DNA of 51,009 nucleotides from an uncultured Prevotellaceae bacterium. Its GTDB lineage: Bacteria > Bacteroidota > Bacteroidia > Bacteroidales > Bacteroidaceae. This document shows, piece by piece, positions 8,314 through 16,400 of the stretch. The position numbers were made by a program, and so were the translations under genes. Position 1 is the first letter of the stretch. Each line of letters begins with the position of its first letter. The notes beneath the pieces were generated by a model. It was not told where the DNA came from. It saw only the letters and a program-made list of their open reading frames with translations, and did not search any database. The stretch covers positions 1-51,009 of the forward strand of contig OMXV01000030.1 in assembly GCA_900315075.1 (NCBI GenBank), given 5' to 3'.

Positions 8314-10169
8314 TAGATTTATTCAATTATCACCGCCGTCCGACCATCGAAGTGAGCGTGGGTGATGTTGCCATGGGTAGCACTCATCCCATCCGCATCC
8401 AGTCGATGGCCACTGTCTCTACCAACGACACCGAAGGGTGTGTGGCACAAGCACGCCGTATCATCGATGCTGGTGGCGAATTGGTGAGATTTACCACGCA
8501 GGGTGTGCGCGAGGCAGAGAATATGCGCTACATCCACGACCGGCTGCATGAAGAAGGCTACACCACACCACTTGTGGCCGATGTCCACTTCAATCCTCAT
8601 GTGGCAGAGGTGGCTGCTCTTTATTGTGAGAAAGTGCGTATCAACCCCGGCAATTATGTTGACCCTGCCCGCACCTTCCGCAAAATAGAATATTCCGACG
8701 AAGAATATGCCCAGGAGGTGGAAAAAATCGCCGACACACTCATTCCGCTGCTCAATCTGTGCCGTGAACATCACACTGCCATCCGCATCGGGGTCAACCA
8801 TGGTTCGCTTTCCGACCGCATCATGTCGCGCTATGGCGACACACCAGAGGGTATTGTCGAAAGCTGTATGGAATTTCTGCGTATCTGCAAGCGAGAACAG
8901 TTCAAGGATGTAGTCATTTCCATCAAGGCTTCCAACACCGTGGTCATGGTGCGCTCCATGCGCCTGCTTGTCGCACAAATGGAGCGCGAGCAAATGCATT
9001 ACCCTCTCCATTTAGGTGTGACAGAAGCTGGCGAGGGTGAAGACGGGCGCATCAAAAGTGCCGTGGGTATTGGTGCACTCCTTACCGATGGTATCGGCGA
9101 CACCATCAGGGTGTCACTCAGCGAAGAGCCTGAGTATGAAATTCCTGTTGCCCGCCATTTGGTAAACTACATCACACGCCATGCTGGGCATACACCTATC
9201 GCTGCCAAACCAGCCCCGACATTCGACTACCTGCATCCTGAACGACGAAAGACACATGCCGTGGGTAACATCGGCGGACAGAATGTGCCCATTGTCATCG
9301 CTGATTATAAGGAAACCAAGAGTTCTGAATCGACTGCCGTTCAGACAACGCCTTCTCCCCATGCCGACTATATCTATGTGGGTGGAAAACTCCCTGACAT
9401 CCTCGATGAGCAACAGAACTATATCGTGGATTTGAATTGCTATGACGGCCGGCCAGGCACCTACCCCATCTTCCCACATAGCGCCATGCCACTGATTGCC
9501 AGTGTGCAAGCAGAACGGAAATTTTTGGTATTGCCAGCAGGAATGCCATCAGAGGAATACCTTGCCTGTCTGAAACATCACCCCGAGGTTGTAGTTGTCT
9601 GTGTGAGCCAACATGTCAACCGCCTGGGCGAACAACGTGCCATGCTACATGAGATGATGGCCGTCGGCATTACCAACCCTGTGGTCTTCTGCCTGTCGTA
9701 TAGCCATACCTCTGAGGAAAAAGAAGACTTCCAGATAGAAGCTGCCGCCGACATGGGCGCACTGATGATTGACGGCCTAACCGACGGTCTATGGCTCATA
9801 GATGAAGGGCTTTCCAACGACGACATCACTGCTACCGCCTTTGGCATCCTGCAAGCCGCCCGACTGAGGGTAAGCAAGACAGAATATATCAGTTGCCCTG
9901 GCTGTGGACGTACGCTCTACAACCTGCAAGAGACCATCGCCCGCATCAAGAAAGCTACCCAAGGTATGAAAGGGCTCAAGATTGGCATCATGGGTTGTAT
10001 TGTGAACGGTCCTGGCGAAATGGCAGATGCCGACTATGGATACGTGGGTGCCGGACGTGGCAAAATCTCTCTCTACCGGCAAAAAGTATGCGTGGAAAAA
10101 AACATCCCCGAAGAATTTGCCGTGGAAAAACTACTCGAACTGATAGAGAAAGACAGAGGGGCTTCATAA
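8310..10169 (+). CDS. ispG: 4-hydroxy-3-methylbut-2-enyl-diphosphate synthase, large form
   Basis: [4Fe-4S] enzyme of the MEP isoprenoid pathway converting MEcPP to HMBPP. The 619 residues are far longer than the about 370 of E. coli IspG. The TIM barrel (1-270) and the C-terminal cluster domain (about 510-619) are separated by an extra domain (about 280-510), the three-domain layout known in plants, Chlamydia and Bacteroidota. Cluster ligands are Cys529 and Cys532 (SCPGCGRTLYNLQ) and Cys563 (MGCIVNGPGEM), with Glu570. The N-terminal signature RIQSMATVSTNDTE (29-42) is clear. It is coupled to purE by a 4-base overlap. A repeat with a strong hairpin begins at its stop codon. Confidence 0.96.
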   Translation: MIDLFNYHRRPTIEVSVGDVAMGSTHPIRIQSMATVSTNDTEGCVAQARRIIDAGGELVRFTTQGVREAENMRYIHDRLHEEGYTTPLVADVHFNPHVAEVAALYCEKVRINPGNYVDPARTFRKIEYSDEEYAQEVEKIADTLIPLLNLCREHHTAIRIGVNHGSLSDRIMSRYGDTPEGIVESCMEFLRICKREQFKDVVISIKASNTVVMVRSMRLLVAQMEREQMHYPLHLGVTEAGEGEDGRIKSAVGIGALLTDGIGDTIRVSLSEEPEYEIPVARHLVNYITRHAGHTPIAAKPAPTFDYLHPERRKTHAVGNIGGQNVPIVIADYKETKSSESTAVQTTPSPHADYIYVGGKLPDILDEQQNYIVDLNCYDGRPGTYPIFPHSAMPLIASVQAERKFLVLPAGMPSEEYLACLKHHPEVVVVCVSQHVNRLGEQRAMLHEMMAVGITNPVVFCLSYSHTSEEKEDFQIEAAADMGALMIDGLTDGLWLIDEGLSNDDITATAFGILQAARLRVSKTEYISCPGCGRTLYNLQETIARIKKATQGMKGLKIGIMGCIVNGPGEMADADYGYVGAGRGKISLYRQKVCVEKNIPEEFAVEKLLELIEKDRGAS

Positions 10170-10218
10170 ACTCATCATATCACTCCCCTCGCCCTCTGGA
10201 GAGGGGTTGGGGGTGAGG
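10165..10218 (+). repeat. Inverted repeat with CTCCCC/GGGGTG hairpin, left arm
   Basis: A 54-base sequence that overlaps the ispG stop codon. Its reverse complement recurs at 11513-11567, next to the stop of the GT9 gene, and a shorter relative lies at 11207-11243. The core CCCCTCGCCCTC-tgga-GAGGGGTTGGGG can fold on either strand with G:U pairs and may end transcription. Confidence 0.75.
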
Positions 10219-10241
10219 CTTTAAAAACTCACAAACTAACC

Positions 10242-11201
10242 ATGAACATCAAACCTCCTTATGTAGCGTCTCCCCATCGCTACGACCTGCAAGAGACAAT
10301 CTATCGCCGCTGTGGTAACAGCGGTGTACTACTCCCCAAAGTTTCATTGGGATTCTGGCACAATTTCGGTGCCACAGACCCCTATACACGCAGCCGCGAT
10401 ATTACCCACTATGCCTTCGACCATGGCATCACCCATTTCGACCTTGCCAATAACTATGGACCTCCCTATGGCACAGCAGAGGAAACTATGGGCAAACTGA
10501 TGCGTGAGGACTTTGCACCCTACCGCGACGAACTGTTTATCAGCAGTAAGGCAGGCTACGACATGTGGGAAGGACCCTACGGCAATTGGGGTTCCCGCAA
10601 ATACCTCATGGCAAGCCTTGACCAAAGTCTGCGCCGTATGAACCTCGACTATGTCGATTTGTTCTACAGTCATCGCTACGACCCCATTACTCCCTTGGAA
10701 GAGACGCTGCAAGCACTCGTTGATATCGTGCGCAGTGGAAAAGCCCTCTACGTGGGTATCTCACGGTGGCCCCTTGAAGCCTTGAAATTTGCCGATGAAT
10801 ACCTCCGGCAGCGCGATGTCCCCTTGCTTATCTATCAAGGAAAACTCAATATGCTCGACCGCGAGCCCATGGATGAGCATATCACCGACTACTGTGCTGA
10901 CCACGGCATCGGATTCATCTCATTCTCACCACTGGCACAGGGACTGCTCACCGACAGATATATCAATGGCATCCCTGAGGGGTCGCGCATGAGCCGCGAG
11001 TCATCGCTCTCGAGCGACACACTCACCCCTGAGTTGATAACACAATTAAGAACATGGAATGACGAAGCCCTGTCGAAAGGCTACACATTAGCAGAGATGG
11101 CACTTCGCTGGATTCTCGATCAACGTGGTGTCACCTCCGTGTTGGTGGGTGCAAGCAGCACCGCACAATTAGAGAAAAATATCAAATGTATGACGGAATA
11201 A
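10242..11201 (+). CDS. Aldo/keto reductase (YghZ / glyceraldehyde-3-phosphate reductase-like)
   Basis: Soluble NADPH-dependent oxidoreductase of 319 residues with a TIM-barrel fold. The catalytic tetrad is visible: Asp and Tyr in THFDLANNYGPPYGTAE (about 64-80), Lys in FISSKAGYDMW (about 96-106) and His in DLFYSHRYDP (about 140-149). The N-terminal YRRCGNSGVLLPKVSLGFWHNFG is typical of the AKR14/YghZ group (L-glyceraldehyde 3-phosphate reductase and voltage-channel beta-subunit relatives). C-terminal SVLVGASSTAQLEKNI is the NADP-binding end. It sits with a rubredoxin gene between inverted repeats. The substrate is inferred, not seen. Confidence 0.88.
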   Translation: MNIKPPYVASPHRYDLQETIYRRCGNSGVLLPKVSLGFWHNFGATDPYTRSRDITHYAFDHGITHFDLANNYGPPYGTAEETMGKLMREDFAPYRDELFISSKAGYDMWEGPYGNWGSRKYLMASLDQSLRRMNLDYVDLFYSHRYDPITPLEETLQALVDIVRSGKALYVGISRWPLEALKFADEYLRQRDVPLLIYQGKLNMLDREPMDEHITDYCADHGIGFISFSPLAQGLLTDRYINGIPEGSRMSRESSLSSDTLTPELITQLRTWNDEALSKGYTLAEMALRWILDQRGVTSVLVGASSTAQLEKNIKCMTE

Positions 11202-11206
11202 AGTCC

Positions 11207-11243
11207 CACTCCCAACCCCTCTCCGAAGGGCGAGGAGAGTGAT
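11207..11243 (-). repeat. Partial copy of the CTCCCC/GGGGTG hairpin repeat
   Basis: Sequence cactcccaacccctctccgaagggcgagg... just after the aldo/keto reductase stop is a shortened and altered copy of the element at 10165-10218 and 11513-11567. It can fold as a hairpin and may serve as a terminator. Confidence 0.6.
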
Positions 11244-11275
11244 TTGATGAGACTTTTAGCAGACCCAAAAATACG

Positions 11276-11316
11276 ACCAAAAAGGGTGCTCACTCTATTA
11301 TTGAGTGGCACCCTTT
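11276..11316 (-). terminator. Intrinsic terminator of the rubredoxin gene
   Basis: Long stem: AAAGGGTGCTCACTC (11281-11295) pairs with GAGTGGCACCCTTT (11303-11316) with one bulged base and a 7-base loop. On the minus strand the stem ends in TTTTT, 10 bases past the rubredoxin stop. Confidence 0.85.
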
Positions 11317-11325
11317 CTGGTTATT

Positions 11326-11484
11326 CTATTCCTCTGGTGAGAAGTCTTCCTTTCCCACTCCACAGAGAGGGCATACCCAGTCCTCTGGCAATTCCTCAAA
11401 CGGTGTGCCGGGTTCAATACCATTGTCAGGGTCTCCTACAGCGGGATCATACACATACCCGCAAGTGTCGCATACGTACTTCAT
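11326..11484 (-). CDS. Rubredoxin
   Basis: A 52-residue gene. The minus-strand translation starts [18 protein letters not shown] and ends with [19 protein letters not shown]. The two CxxC knuckles (Cys5, Cys8 and Cys38, Cys41) bind a single iron, and the conserved Tyr/Trp and PDxGIxPGT segment (Asp18-Thr28) are all present. Rubredoxins carry single electrons in the cytoplasm, in anaerobes often to rubrerythrin or other oxygen-stress enzymes. It faces the aldo/keto reductase and has a strong terminator directly downstream. Its redox partner cannot be inferred from neighbours. Confidence 0.96.
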   Translation of the reverse strand: MKYVCDTCGYVYDPAVGDPDNGIEPGTPFEELPEDWVCPLCGVGKEDFSPEE

Positions 11485-11512
11485 GTTTTTAAAGTTTTTA
11501 AGTTTTTAAAGC

Positions 11513-11567
11513 CTTACCCCCAACCCCTCTCCAGAGGGCGAGGGGAGTGATATGATGAGTTTATGAG
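11513..11567 (-). repeat. Inverted repeat with CTCCCC/GGGGTG hairpin, right arm
   Basis: Reverse complement of the 54 bases at 10165-10218, including the outer 'cataaactcatcatatcac'. With the left arm it brackets the reductase and rubredoxin genes. Confidence 0.75.
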
Positions 11568-11572
11568 CTTTA

Positions 11573-12625
11573 TCAGTTTTTATCTAAGATAGCCTCCACA
11601 CGCTGTATTACCATTTCCGGGGTGATACGATTCATACAAGCCATATCGCCACGATAGCAAGGTTTGTTGCCATAGATGCTACATGGGCGACATGGTAACG
11701 ACACCTGCACGGCATTTTCCTCACTCTGCCCCCATGCCATAAATCCGGCGTAAGGGTGTGTGGCACCCCAAATACTTACCACTGGCACACCGACTAATGA
11801 GGCAAGATGACTATTGGCACTGTCCATCGACACCATCACATCAAGATGACTCATAAGAATTAATTCCTCAGACAAACCGTTAAGCACCTTAGAGACACAT
11901 ACACAACGTGGAAACGTCGAACACCATTTATCAAGGATACGCCGCTCGCTACCCCCAGCTCCAAAGAGGAAAAATCGCGCATTGGGATGGGCCTTGCCCA
12001 ACATATCGATGACTTGCTCCATTTTCTGTAATGGCAGTACTTTACCCTCATGTGCTGCAAAAGGCGCAATACCAACCCACTTCTGAAACGCTTTTTTCTC
12101 ACCAATCTGCGGTGGAAGGGAACGTAAGTTGCCACCCTGTGGTGGAAAGATAGACTGAAACTCCAGTTTGATGGGGTAACCGATACGCAGAAGCACTTCG
12201 GCATAGTTGTCAAACGATGTTGCCTGTTGCACCAACCGTTTGTTGTCACGATTGACCAGTCTCCGTTTGCCAGCCCTATGCTTGTCAATATGTGCCACGC
12301 GGAAACGGTCCATCCTAAAACGTGTTCGCAAATAATGTGTCCGCAGCACACCATGCATGTCGGCTACGGCAGTGAAATGTTTAGCACGCAACCTACGATA
12401 GAGTGCATTGAGACCCGTAATTCCTGCATATTCCTTCTCTAAGTCGGCAGCCATAAACCCAACATTGGGAGCCAGGTTGTCGAAGAAAGCCCTCGCAAAT
12501 CCCCGGCTAAGCACTGTCACCCGTACATCGGGATACTGCTTAGCTAAAGAATATACCACGGGCACCAACATTGCCACATCACCCATGGCCGAGAATCTCA
12601 TAATGAGTATATGCTCGTTTTTCAT
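11573..12625 (-). CDS. Glycosyltransferase family 9 (heptosyltransferase-like)
   Basis: Probable LPS core or glycan glycosyltransferase at the cytoplasmic face of the inner membrane. The 350 residues start with ILIMRFSAMGDVAMLVPVV (6-24), the N-terminal signature of GT9/WaaC-WaaF enzymes, followed by ADMHGVLRTHYLR and, in the C-terminal Rossmann half, VGIAPFAAHEGK and SMDSANSHLASLVGVPVVSIWGATHP (about 273-298), the nucleotide-sugar site. It lies 15 bases downstream of DUF4254 in one transcription unit, an association seen in Bacteroidota (from memory). Donor and acceptor are unknown. Confidence 0.9.
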   Translation of the reverse strand: MKNEHILIMRFSAMGDVAMLVPVVYSLAKQYPDVRVTVLSRGFARAFFDNLAPNVGFMAADLEKEYAGITGLNALYRRLRAKHFTAVADMHGVLRTHYLRTRFRMDRFRVAHIDKHRAGKRRLVNRDNKRLVQQATSFDNYAEVLLRIGYPIKLEFQSIFPPQGGNLRSLPPQIGEKKAFQKWVGIAPFAAHEGKVLPLQKMEQVIDMLGKAHPNARFFLFGAGGSERRILDKWCSTFPRCVCVSKVLNGLSEELILMSHLDVMVSMDSANSHLASLVGVPVVSIWGATHPYAGFMAWGQSEENAVQVSLPCRPCSIYGNKPCYRGDMACMNRITPEMVIQRVEAILDKN

Positions 12626-12640
12626 ATCAAGTATCGAAGG

Positions 12641-13246
12641 TCATTTCTTTTTATAGAGCACAGGGTTGGTGGAAGGGTCGTTGTACATCTTCATCTGGCG
12701 ATAGGTCTTCATATATTTCACCCCGGCAGCAATGTCTTCAAGCAACTGGTCGATGGCTGTCGAGAGGTCACGCTGCTGCTCTAAAAGCACATTCAACTTT
12801 GCACGGCATTTTTCACGATGAGTCTCATCGGTGTCTGTGCGGTTTACTTGCTCACGCATGTGATAAATCTTCAGTGCTAAAATCGACAGACGGTCAATCG
12901 CCCAAGCCGGACTCTCGGTATTAATTTTAGCATCGGGATGAACATTCACATCGCTATATTGATGCAGGAAATAGGAATCTATCTGTTCCACCAAGTTGGT
13001 GCGGTCTTGGTTGCTACGATCGATGCGACGTTTTAGCGACAATGCCTCCAAAGGATTGATGTGTGGGTCGCGTATTAAATCCTCCAAATGCCATTGCACT
13101 GTGTCAATCCAGCATTTCAAATACAAGCGGTTTTCCAATGAGTCGCGGTCATACGGATTGTTGATAGGCGTATCTACATTATCTATAATATGATAATCTA
13201 TGATGGCCTTATTGAAGACATGGTTGTAAATTTCAGTGTTTGACAT
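12641..13246 (-). CDS. DUF4254 domain protein
   Basis: A 201-residue soluble, highly charged, helical protein with no signal peptide. I recognise the DUF4254 pattern in the N-terminal YNHVFNKAIIDYHIIDN, the WHLEDLIRDPHINP segment (about 52-65) and AWAIDRLSILALKIYHMREQ (about 114-133). Function is unknown. It is the first gene of a two-gene unit with the GT9 enzyme, so a role with envelope glycan synthesis is a reasonable guess from context only. A well-spaced promoter lies about 170 bases upstream, and the leader holds gaggtaagtggtaagagg units. Confidence 0.85.
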   Translation of the reverse strand: MSNTEIYNHVFNKAIIDYHIIDNVDTPINNPYDRDSLENRLYLKCWIDTVQWHLEDLIRDPHINPLEALSLKRRIDRSNQDRTNLVEQIDSYFLHQYSDVNVHPDAKINTESPAWAIDRLSILALKIYHMREQVNRTDTDETHREKCRAKLNVLLEQQRDLSTAIDQLLEDIAAGVKYMKTYRQMKMYNDPSTNPVLYKKK

Positions 13247-13418
13247 ATTAGTTCTTTTATTAGAGGTAAGTGGTAAGAGGTGAGAGAATACTTTTGCTGT
13301 TCTATACTTAAAACTTTTGTCCTAAGCAGAGGTAATGTATGAACTTCTGCAACTTCTGAACTCCTGAATTCTCAAATTGGTATAATCTATACTCCCAAAC
13401 TCCTATTATTATTCTTTG

Positions 13419-13449
13419 CAAATATAGTAATTAACGCAATAAGAACAAA
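13419..13449 (-). promoter_or_regulatory. Promoter of the DUF4254-GT9 unit
   Basis: On the minus strand TTTG (13446-13449), a 19-base spacer and TATATTTG (13419-13426) match the Bacteroidota consensus exactly. Transcription would start near 13412, giving a leader of about 165 bases that contains the tandem units around 13260-13285. Confidence 0.75.
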
Positions 13450-13574
13450 ATAATTGTTTGTTTTTTTTTATTTTGTCCCACTTTTATGCACAGATGTTGG
13501 GTGTTTGTGCAATGTGCATTGCTTTTTTTGAGAAATAATTTGCACACTTAAATAAAAATTTGTTCCTTTGCACC

Positions 13575-13592
13575 CGAATTTTTAAAAATTCG
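13575..13592. promoter_or_regulatory. Perfect 18-base palindrome upstream of the acpP promoter
   Basis: CGAATTTTTAAAAATTCG is perfectly symmetric and is followed by six T. It sits just upstream of the acpP -33 position. It could be an operator for a dimeric regulator or the stem of a terminator; I cannot choose. Confidence 0.5.
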
Positions 13593-13614
13593 TTTTTTAG
13601 TAGTCTTTTGGCCG

Positions 13615-13622
13615 TATCTTTG
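13615..13622 (+). promoter_or_regulatory. -7 box of acpP
   Basis: TATCTTTG, a full match to TAnnTTTG, 63 bases before the acpP start. The -33 region is TTTTTT (13593-13598). The leader is AT-rich and ends 'taaagttaaagaatt' before ATG, with no Shine-Dalgarno site, as is usual in this phylum. Confidence 0.7.
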
Positions 13623-13685
13623 CCGTATTGACTGGAAAAATAGAATATAAAAAAGAGATTTATAAACATTTAAAGTTAAAGAATT

Positions 13686-13922
13686 ATGTCAGAAATCGAG
13701 AAGAAAGTCAAGGAAATCATCGTTGACAAACTTTGTGTAAGTGAAGAGGAAATTAAACCCGAGGCAAGTTTCACCAATGACCTGGGTGCTGACTCACTGG
13801 ATACAGTAGAGCTTATTATGGAGTTTGAAAGAGTATTCGAGGTGAATATCCCTGACGACCAAGCTGAGAAAATATCTACCGTAGGTGATGCTATCGCTTA
13901 CATTGAGGAGAAAAAGAAATAA
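13686..13922 (+). CDS. acpP: Acyl carrier protein
   Basis: Small acidic carrier of growing acyl chains in type II fatty acid synthesis. The 78 residues have the usual length. Ser37 in [12 protein letters not shown] (34-45) takes the 4'-phosphopantetheine, and helix II ([20 protein letters not shown]) is the partner-docking face. It is followed after 180 bases by fabF, the standard acpP-fabF order. The gap holds two inverted repeats that could partly separate their expression. Confidence 0.98.
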   Translation: MSEIEKKVKEIIVDKLCVSEEEIKPEASFTNDLGADSLDTVELIMEFERVFEVNIPDDQAEKISTVGDAIAYIEEKKK

Positions 13923-13941
13923 TCCTCATAAGGCTTTATAG

Positions 13942-14076
13942 TTTATGGTTTATAGCTTATGGCTGGTCATTTTTTCATCACTGCCATAGTTATAAACCAT
14001 AAATTTCTAATTACTCAACAGAAGAAGGACGCTTTTGCCTTGCTCCTAAATTTCTGAGAAGACTATTCTGTTGAGT
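13942..14076 (+). promoter_or_regulatory. Structured acpP-fabF spacer with two inverted repeats
   Basis: TTTATGGTTTATA (13942-13954) pairs with TATAAACCATAAA (13991-14003), and ACTCAACAGAA (14013-14023) pairs with TTCTGTTGAGT (14066-14076). The two stems lie in tandem in the 180-base gap before fabF. The first may be an attenuator or processing site; the second could shape the fabF leader. Confidence 0.5.
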
Positions 14077-14102
14077 TTACACGAATTATCAAAAACACAA
14101 TA

Positions 14103-15365
14103 ATGGAACTAAAAAGAGTAGTAGTAACAGGCATTGGCGCCATCACTCCCTTAGGCAACACCGCTGAGGAAACATGGGAAAATCTGTTGGCCGGCAAGAG
14201 TGGCGCTGCCACCATTAATAGTTTTGACACTTCCAAATTCAAGACCCATTTTGCATGTGAAATCAAGGACTTCAAAGTGACCGACTATCTCGACCGCAAA
14301 GAAGCCCGCAATATGGACCGCTACGTCCAACTGGCCTTGGTAGCTGCCATTCAGGCAGTGAAAGATAGCGGTATCGACTTGGAAGTAGTCAACAAAAACC
14401 GCGTAGGAGTGATTTATGGCGTGGGTATCGGCGGTATCAAGACATTTGAAGACCAAGTGAAATACTATGGTGCCCACGAGGAGGACGGCCCGAAGTTCAG
14501 TCCGTTCTTTATTCCTAAGATGATTGCCGACATTGCCTCTGGACACATCTCCATCCATTTTGGTTTCCACGGTCCCAATTACACCACCACATCAGCATGT
14601 GCCTCTTCTACCAACGCACTGGCTGATGCTTTCAACCTCATTCGCTTAGGCAAAGCCGATATCATATTGGGCGGTGGAGCCGAGTCGGCCATTTGTGCCT
14701 GCGGAGTAGGCGGCTTCAACTCTATGAACGCCCTCTCCACACGCAACGACGAACCAGAGCGGGCATCACGTCCCTTCAGCAAGAGCCGCGATGGCTTTGT
14801 GATGGGCGAAGCTGCCGGCTGCTTGATTTTAGAAGAACTGGAGCATGCCAAGGCTCGTGGTGCCAAGATTTATGCCGAAATGGTGGGTGAAGGCGAGAGT
14901 GCCGATGCCTATCACATCACTGCTTCCCATCCCGATGGCCTCGGTGCTAAACTGGTGATGGAGAATGCACTGGAAGACGCTGGTCTGCGCCCCGACGAGA
15001 TTGACTATATCAATGTCCATGGCACATCAACACATGTTGGTGACATCTCTGAGGCCAAAGCCATCAAAGAAGTCTTTGGCGATGCAGCCTACAAACTGAA
15101 CATCAGTTCGACAAAATCGATGACCGGTCACTTGTTGGGTGCCGCTGGTGCCATTGAAGCCATGGTGACAATTTTGGCTGTACAAAACGACATCGTTCCT
15201 CCCACCATCAACCATGACGAGGATGATAAAGACGAAGAGATAGACTACAATCTGAACTTCACCTTCAACAAGGCACAACGTCGTACCGTAAGGGCTGGAC
15301 TAAGCAATACCTTCGGATTTGGCGGGCACAATGCCTGTGTAGTATTCAAGAAATATGCTGAGTAA
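14103..15365 (+). CDS. fabF: 3-oxoacyl-[acyl-carrier-protein] synthase II
   Basis: Condenses acyl-ACP with malonyl-ACP to extend fatty acids. The 420 residues match FabF. The catalytic Cys166 is in TSACASSTNAL, and the two histidines are His306 (NVHGTSTHVGD) and His343 (SMTGHLLGAAGA), with Lys338 between them. The C-terminal gate GFGGHNACVVFKK is intact. The stop overlaps the rnc start by 11 bases, so both are on one message. Confidence 0.97.
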   Translation: MELKRVVVTGIGAITPLGNTAEETWENLLAGKSGAATINSFDTSKFKTHFACEIKDFKVTDYLDRKEARNMDRYVQLALVAAIQAVKDSGIDLEVVNKNRVGVIYGVGIGGIKTFEDQVKYYGAHEEDGPKFSPFFIPKMIADIASGHISIHFGFHGPNYTTTSACASSTNALADAFNLIRLGKADIILGGGAESAICACGVGGFNSMNALSTRNDEPERASRPFSKSRDGFVMGEAAGCLILEELEHAKARGAKIYAEMVGEGESADAYHITASHPDGLGAKLVMENALEDAGLRPDEIDYINVHGTSTHVGDISEAKAIKEVFGDAAYKLNISSTKSMTGHLLGAAGAIEAMVTILAVQNDIVPPTINHDEDDKDEEIDYNLNFTFNKAQRRTVRAGLSNTFGFGGHNACVVFKKYAE

Positions 15366-16398
15366 TATCATAGACCGTATCAGGCTCCCTTTCCGTAAGG
15401 AGAAGGAGCTTTTTTCGGCTCTATACGACATTTTAGGATTCTACCCCCACGACATCAAGCATTACAAACTTGCGCTGATGCACAAAAGCATCATGCGGAA
15501 AGAGAAAGGAAAGCCCATCAACAATGAGCGATTAGAGTTTCTCGGTGATGCCATCCTTGGTGCCGTGGTGGGAGATATTGTCTATAGTCATTTTGAGGGC
15601 AAACGCGAGGGTTTTCTTACCAATACTCGCAGCAAAATCGTCCAGCGCGACACACTCAACAAACTATCCCAGGAGATGGGCCTCAACAACCTCATTATGT
15701 CCTCTGGGCACAATTCATCGCACAACAGCTATCTCGGCGGCAATACCCTTGAAGCTCTCATCGGAGCCATCTATTTAGACAAAGGCTATAATGCCTGCAT
15801 GAAGTTTGTACAGAAACGTATCCTCTCCAAACTTATCGACCTCGATAAAGTGGCATATAAAGAGGTGAATTTCAAGAGCAAACTCATTGAGTGGTGCCAA
15901 AAAAACAGAGTAGAGATAGAATACAAACTCTTGGAACAAAAAAAAGACAACGACGGCAATCCCACCTTTACCTACCAAGTACTCATTGAAGGAGTAGAGG
16001 GATGCAACGGAAGTGGATATTCCAAGAAAGAGAGCCAACAATTAGCCTCTAAGCTTACCCTACAACGACTACGTCGCGAACCACAATATATTGATGCTGT
16101 CTTTGCTGCCAAGACCGACCGCACCAAAATGGAGGAAGAACCAACCCAGACTGTCCCCGATACCGAAGTAAAGGATGATTTTATCATCATACAAGATGTC
16201 AGCGAGAAACAGTCGGTGGAAACAATTCCTCTACCATCTGCCAAAACTAAGAAGAATAAAGAGACCGAAACACAAAAAGACCCAAAGTCGGACGAATTTG
16301 ATCTTAGCGACATCACACACAACCCCGTGGAGCAGACACGTGAGAGCATTATCGCAGCAGCAGAAGATGCTGCTTTCGCAGAAGAAAATATCAGATAG
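15355..16398 (+). CDS. rnc: Ribonuclease III with long C-terminal extension
   Basis: Double-strand-specific endoribonuclease for rRNA and mRNA processing. The signature NNERLEFLGDAILG (56-69) holds the metal ligands Glu61 and Asp65; the second acidic pair is in EALIGAIYLDKGY (about 129-141). The double-stranded-RNA-binding domain follows (about 160-250; FKSKLIEWCQKN and GSGYSKKESQQLAS). Beyond it are about 95 residues of charged, low-complexity sequence, so 347 residues against about 226 in E. coli. The extension has no domain I recognise. The gene overlaps fabF by 11 bases and ends 2 bases before the GH3-like gene. Confidence 0.95.
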   Translation: MLSNIIDRIRLPFRKEKELFSALYDILGFYPHDIKHYKLALMHKSIMRKEKGKPINNERLEFLGDAILGAVVGDIVYSHFEGKREGFLTNTRSKIVQRDTLNKLSQEMGLNNLIMSSGHNSSHNSYLGGNTLEALIGAIYLDKGYNACMKFVQKRILSKLIDLDKVAYKEVNFKSKLIEWCQKNRVEIEYKLLEQKKDNDGNPTFTYQVLIEGVEGCNGSGYSKKESQQLASKLTLQRLRREPQYIDAVFAAKTDRTKMEEEPTQTVPDTEVKDDFIIIQDVSEKQSVETIPLPSAKTKKNKETETQKDPKSDEFDLSDITHNPVEQTRESIIAAAEDAAFAEENIR

Positions 16399-16400
16399 AA

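Noticed and set aside
13247-13685. tRNA or small RNA gene upstream of acpP
   Set aside because: No cloverleaf or CCA end was found; the region is explained by two promoters, tandem units and an 18-base palindrome.
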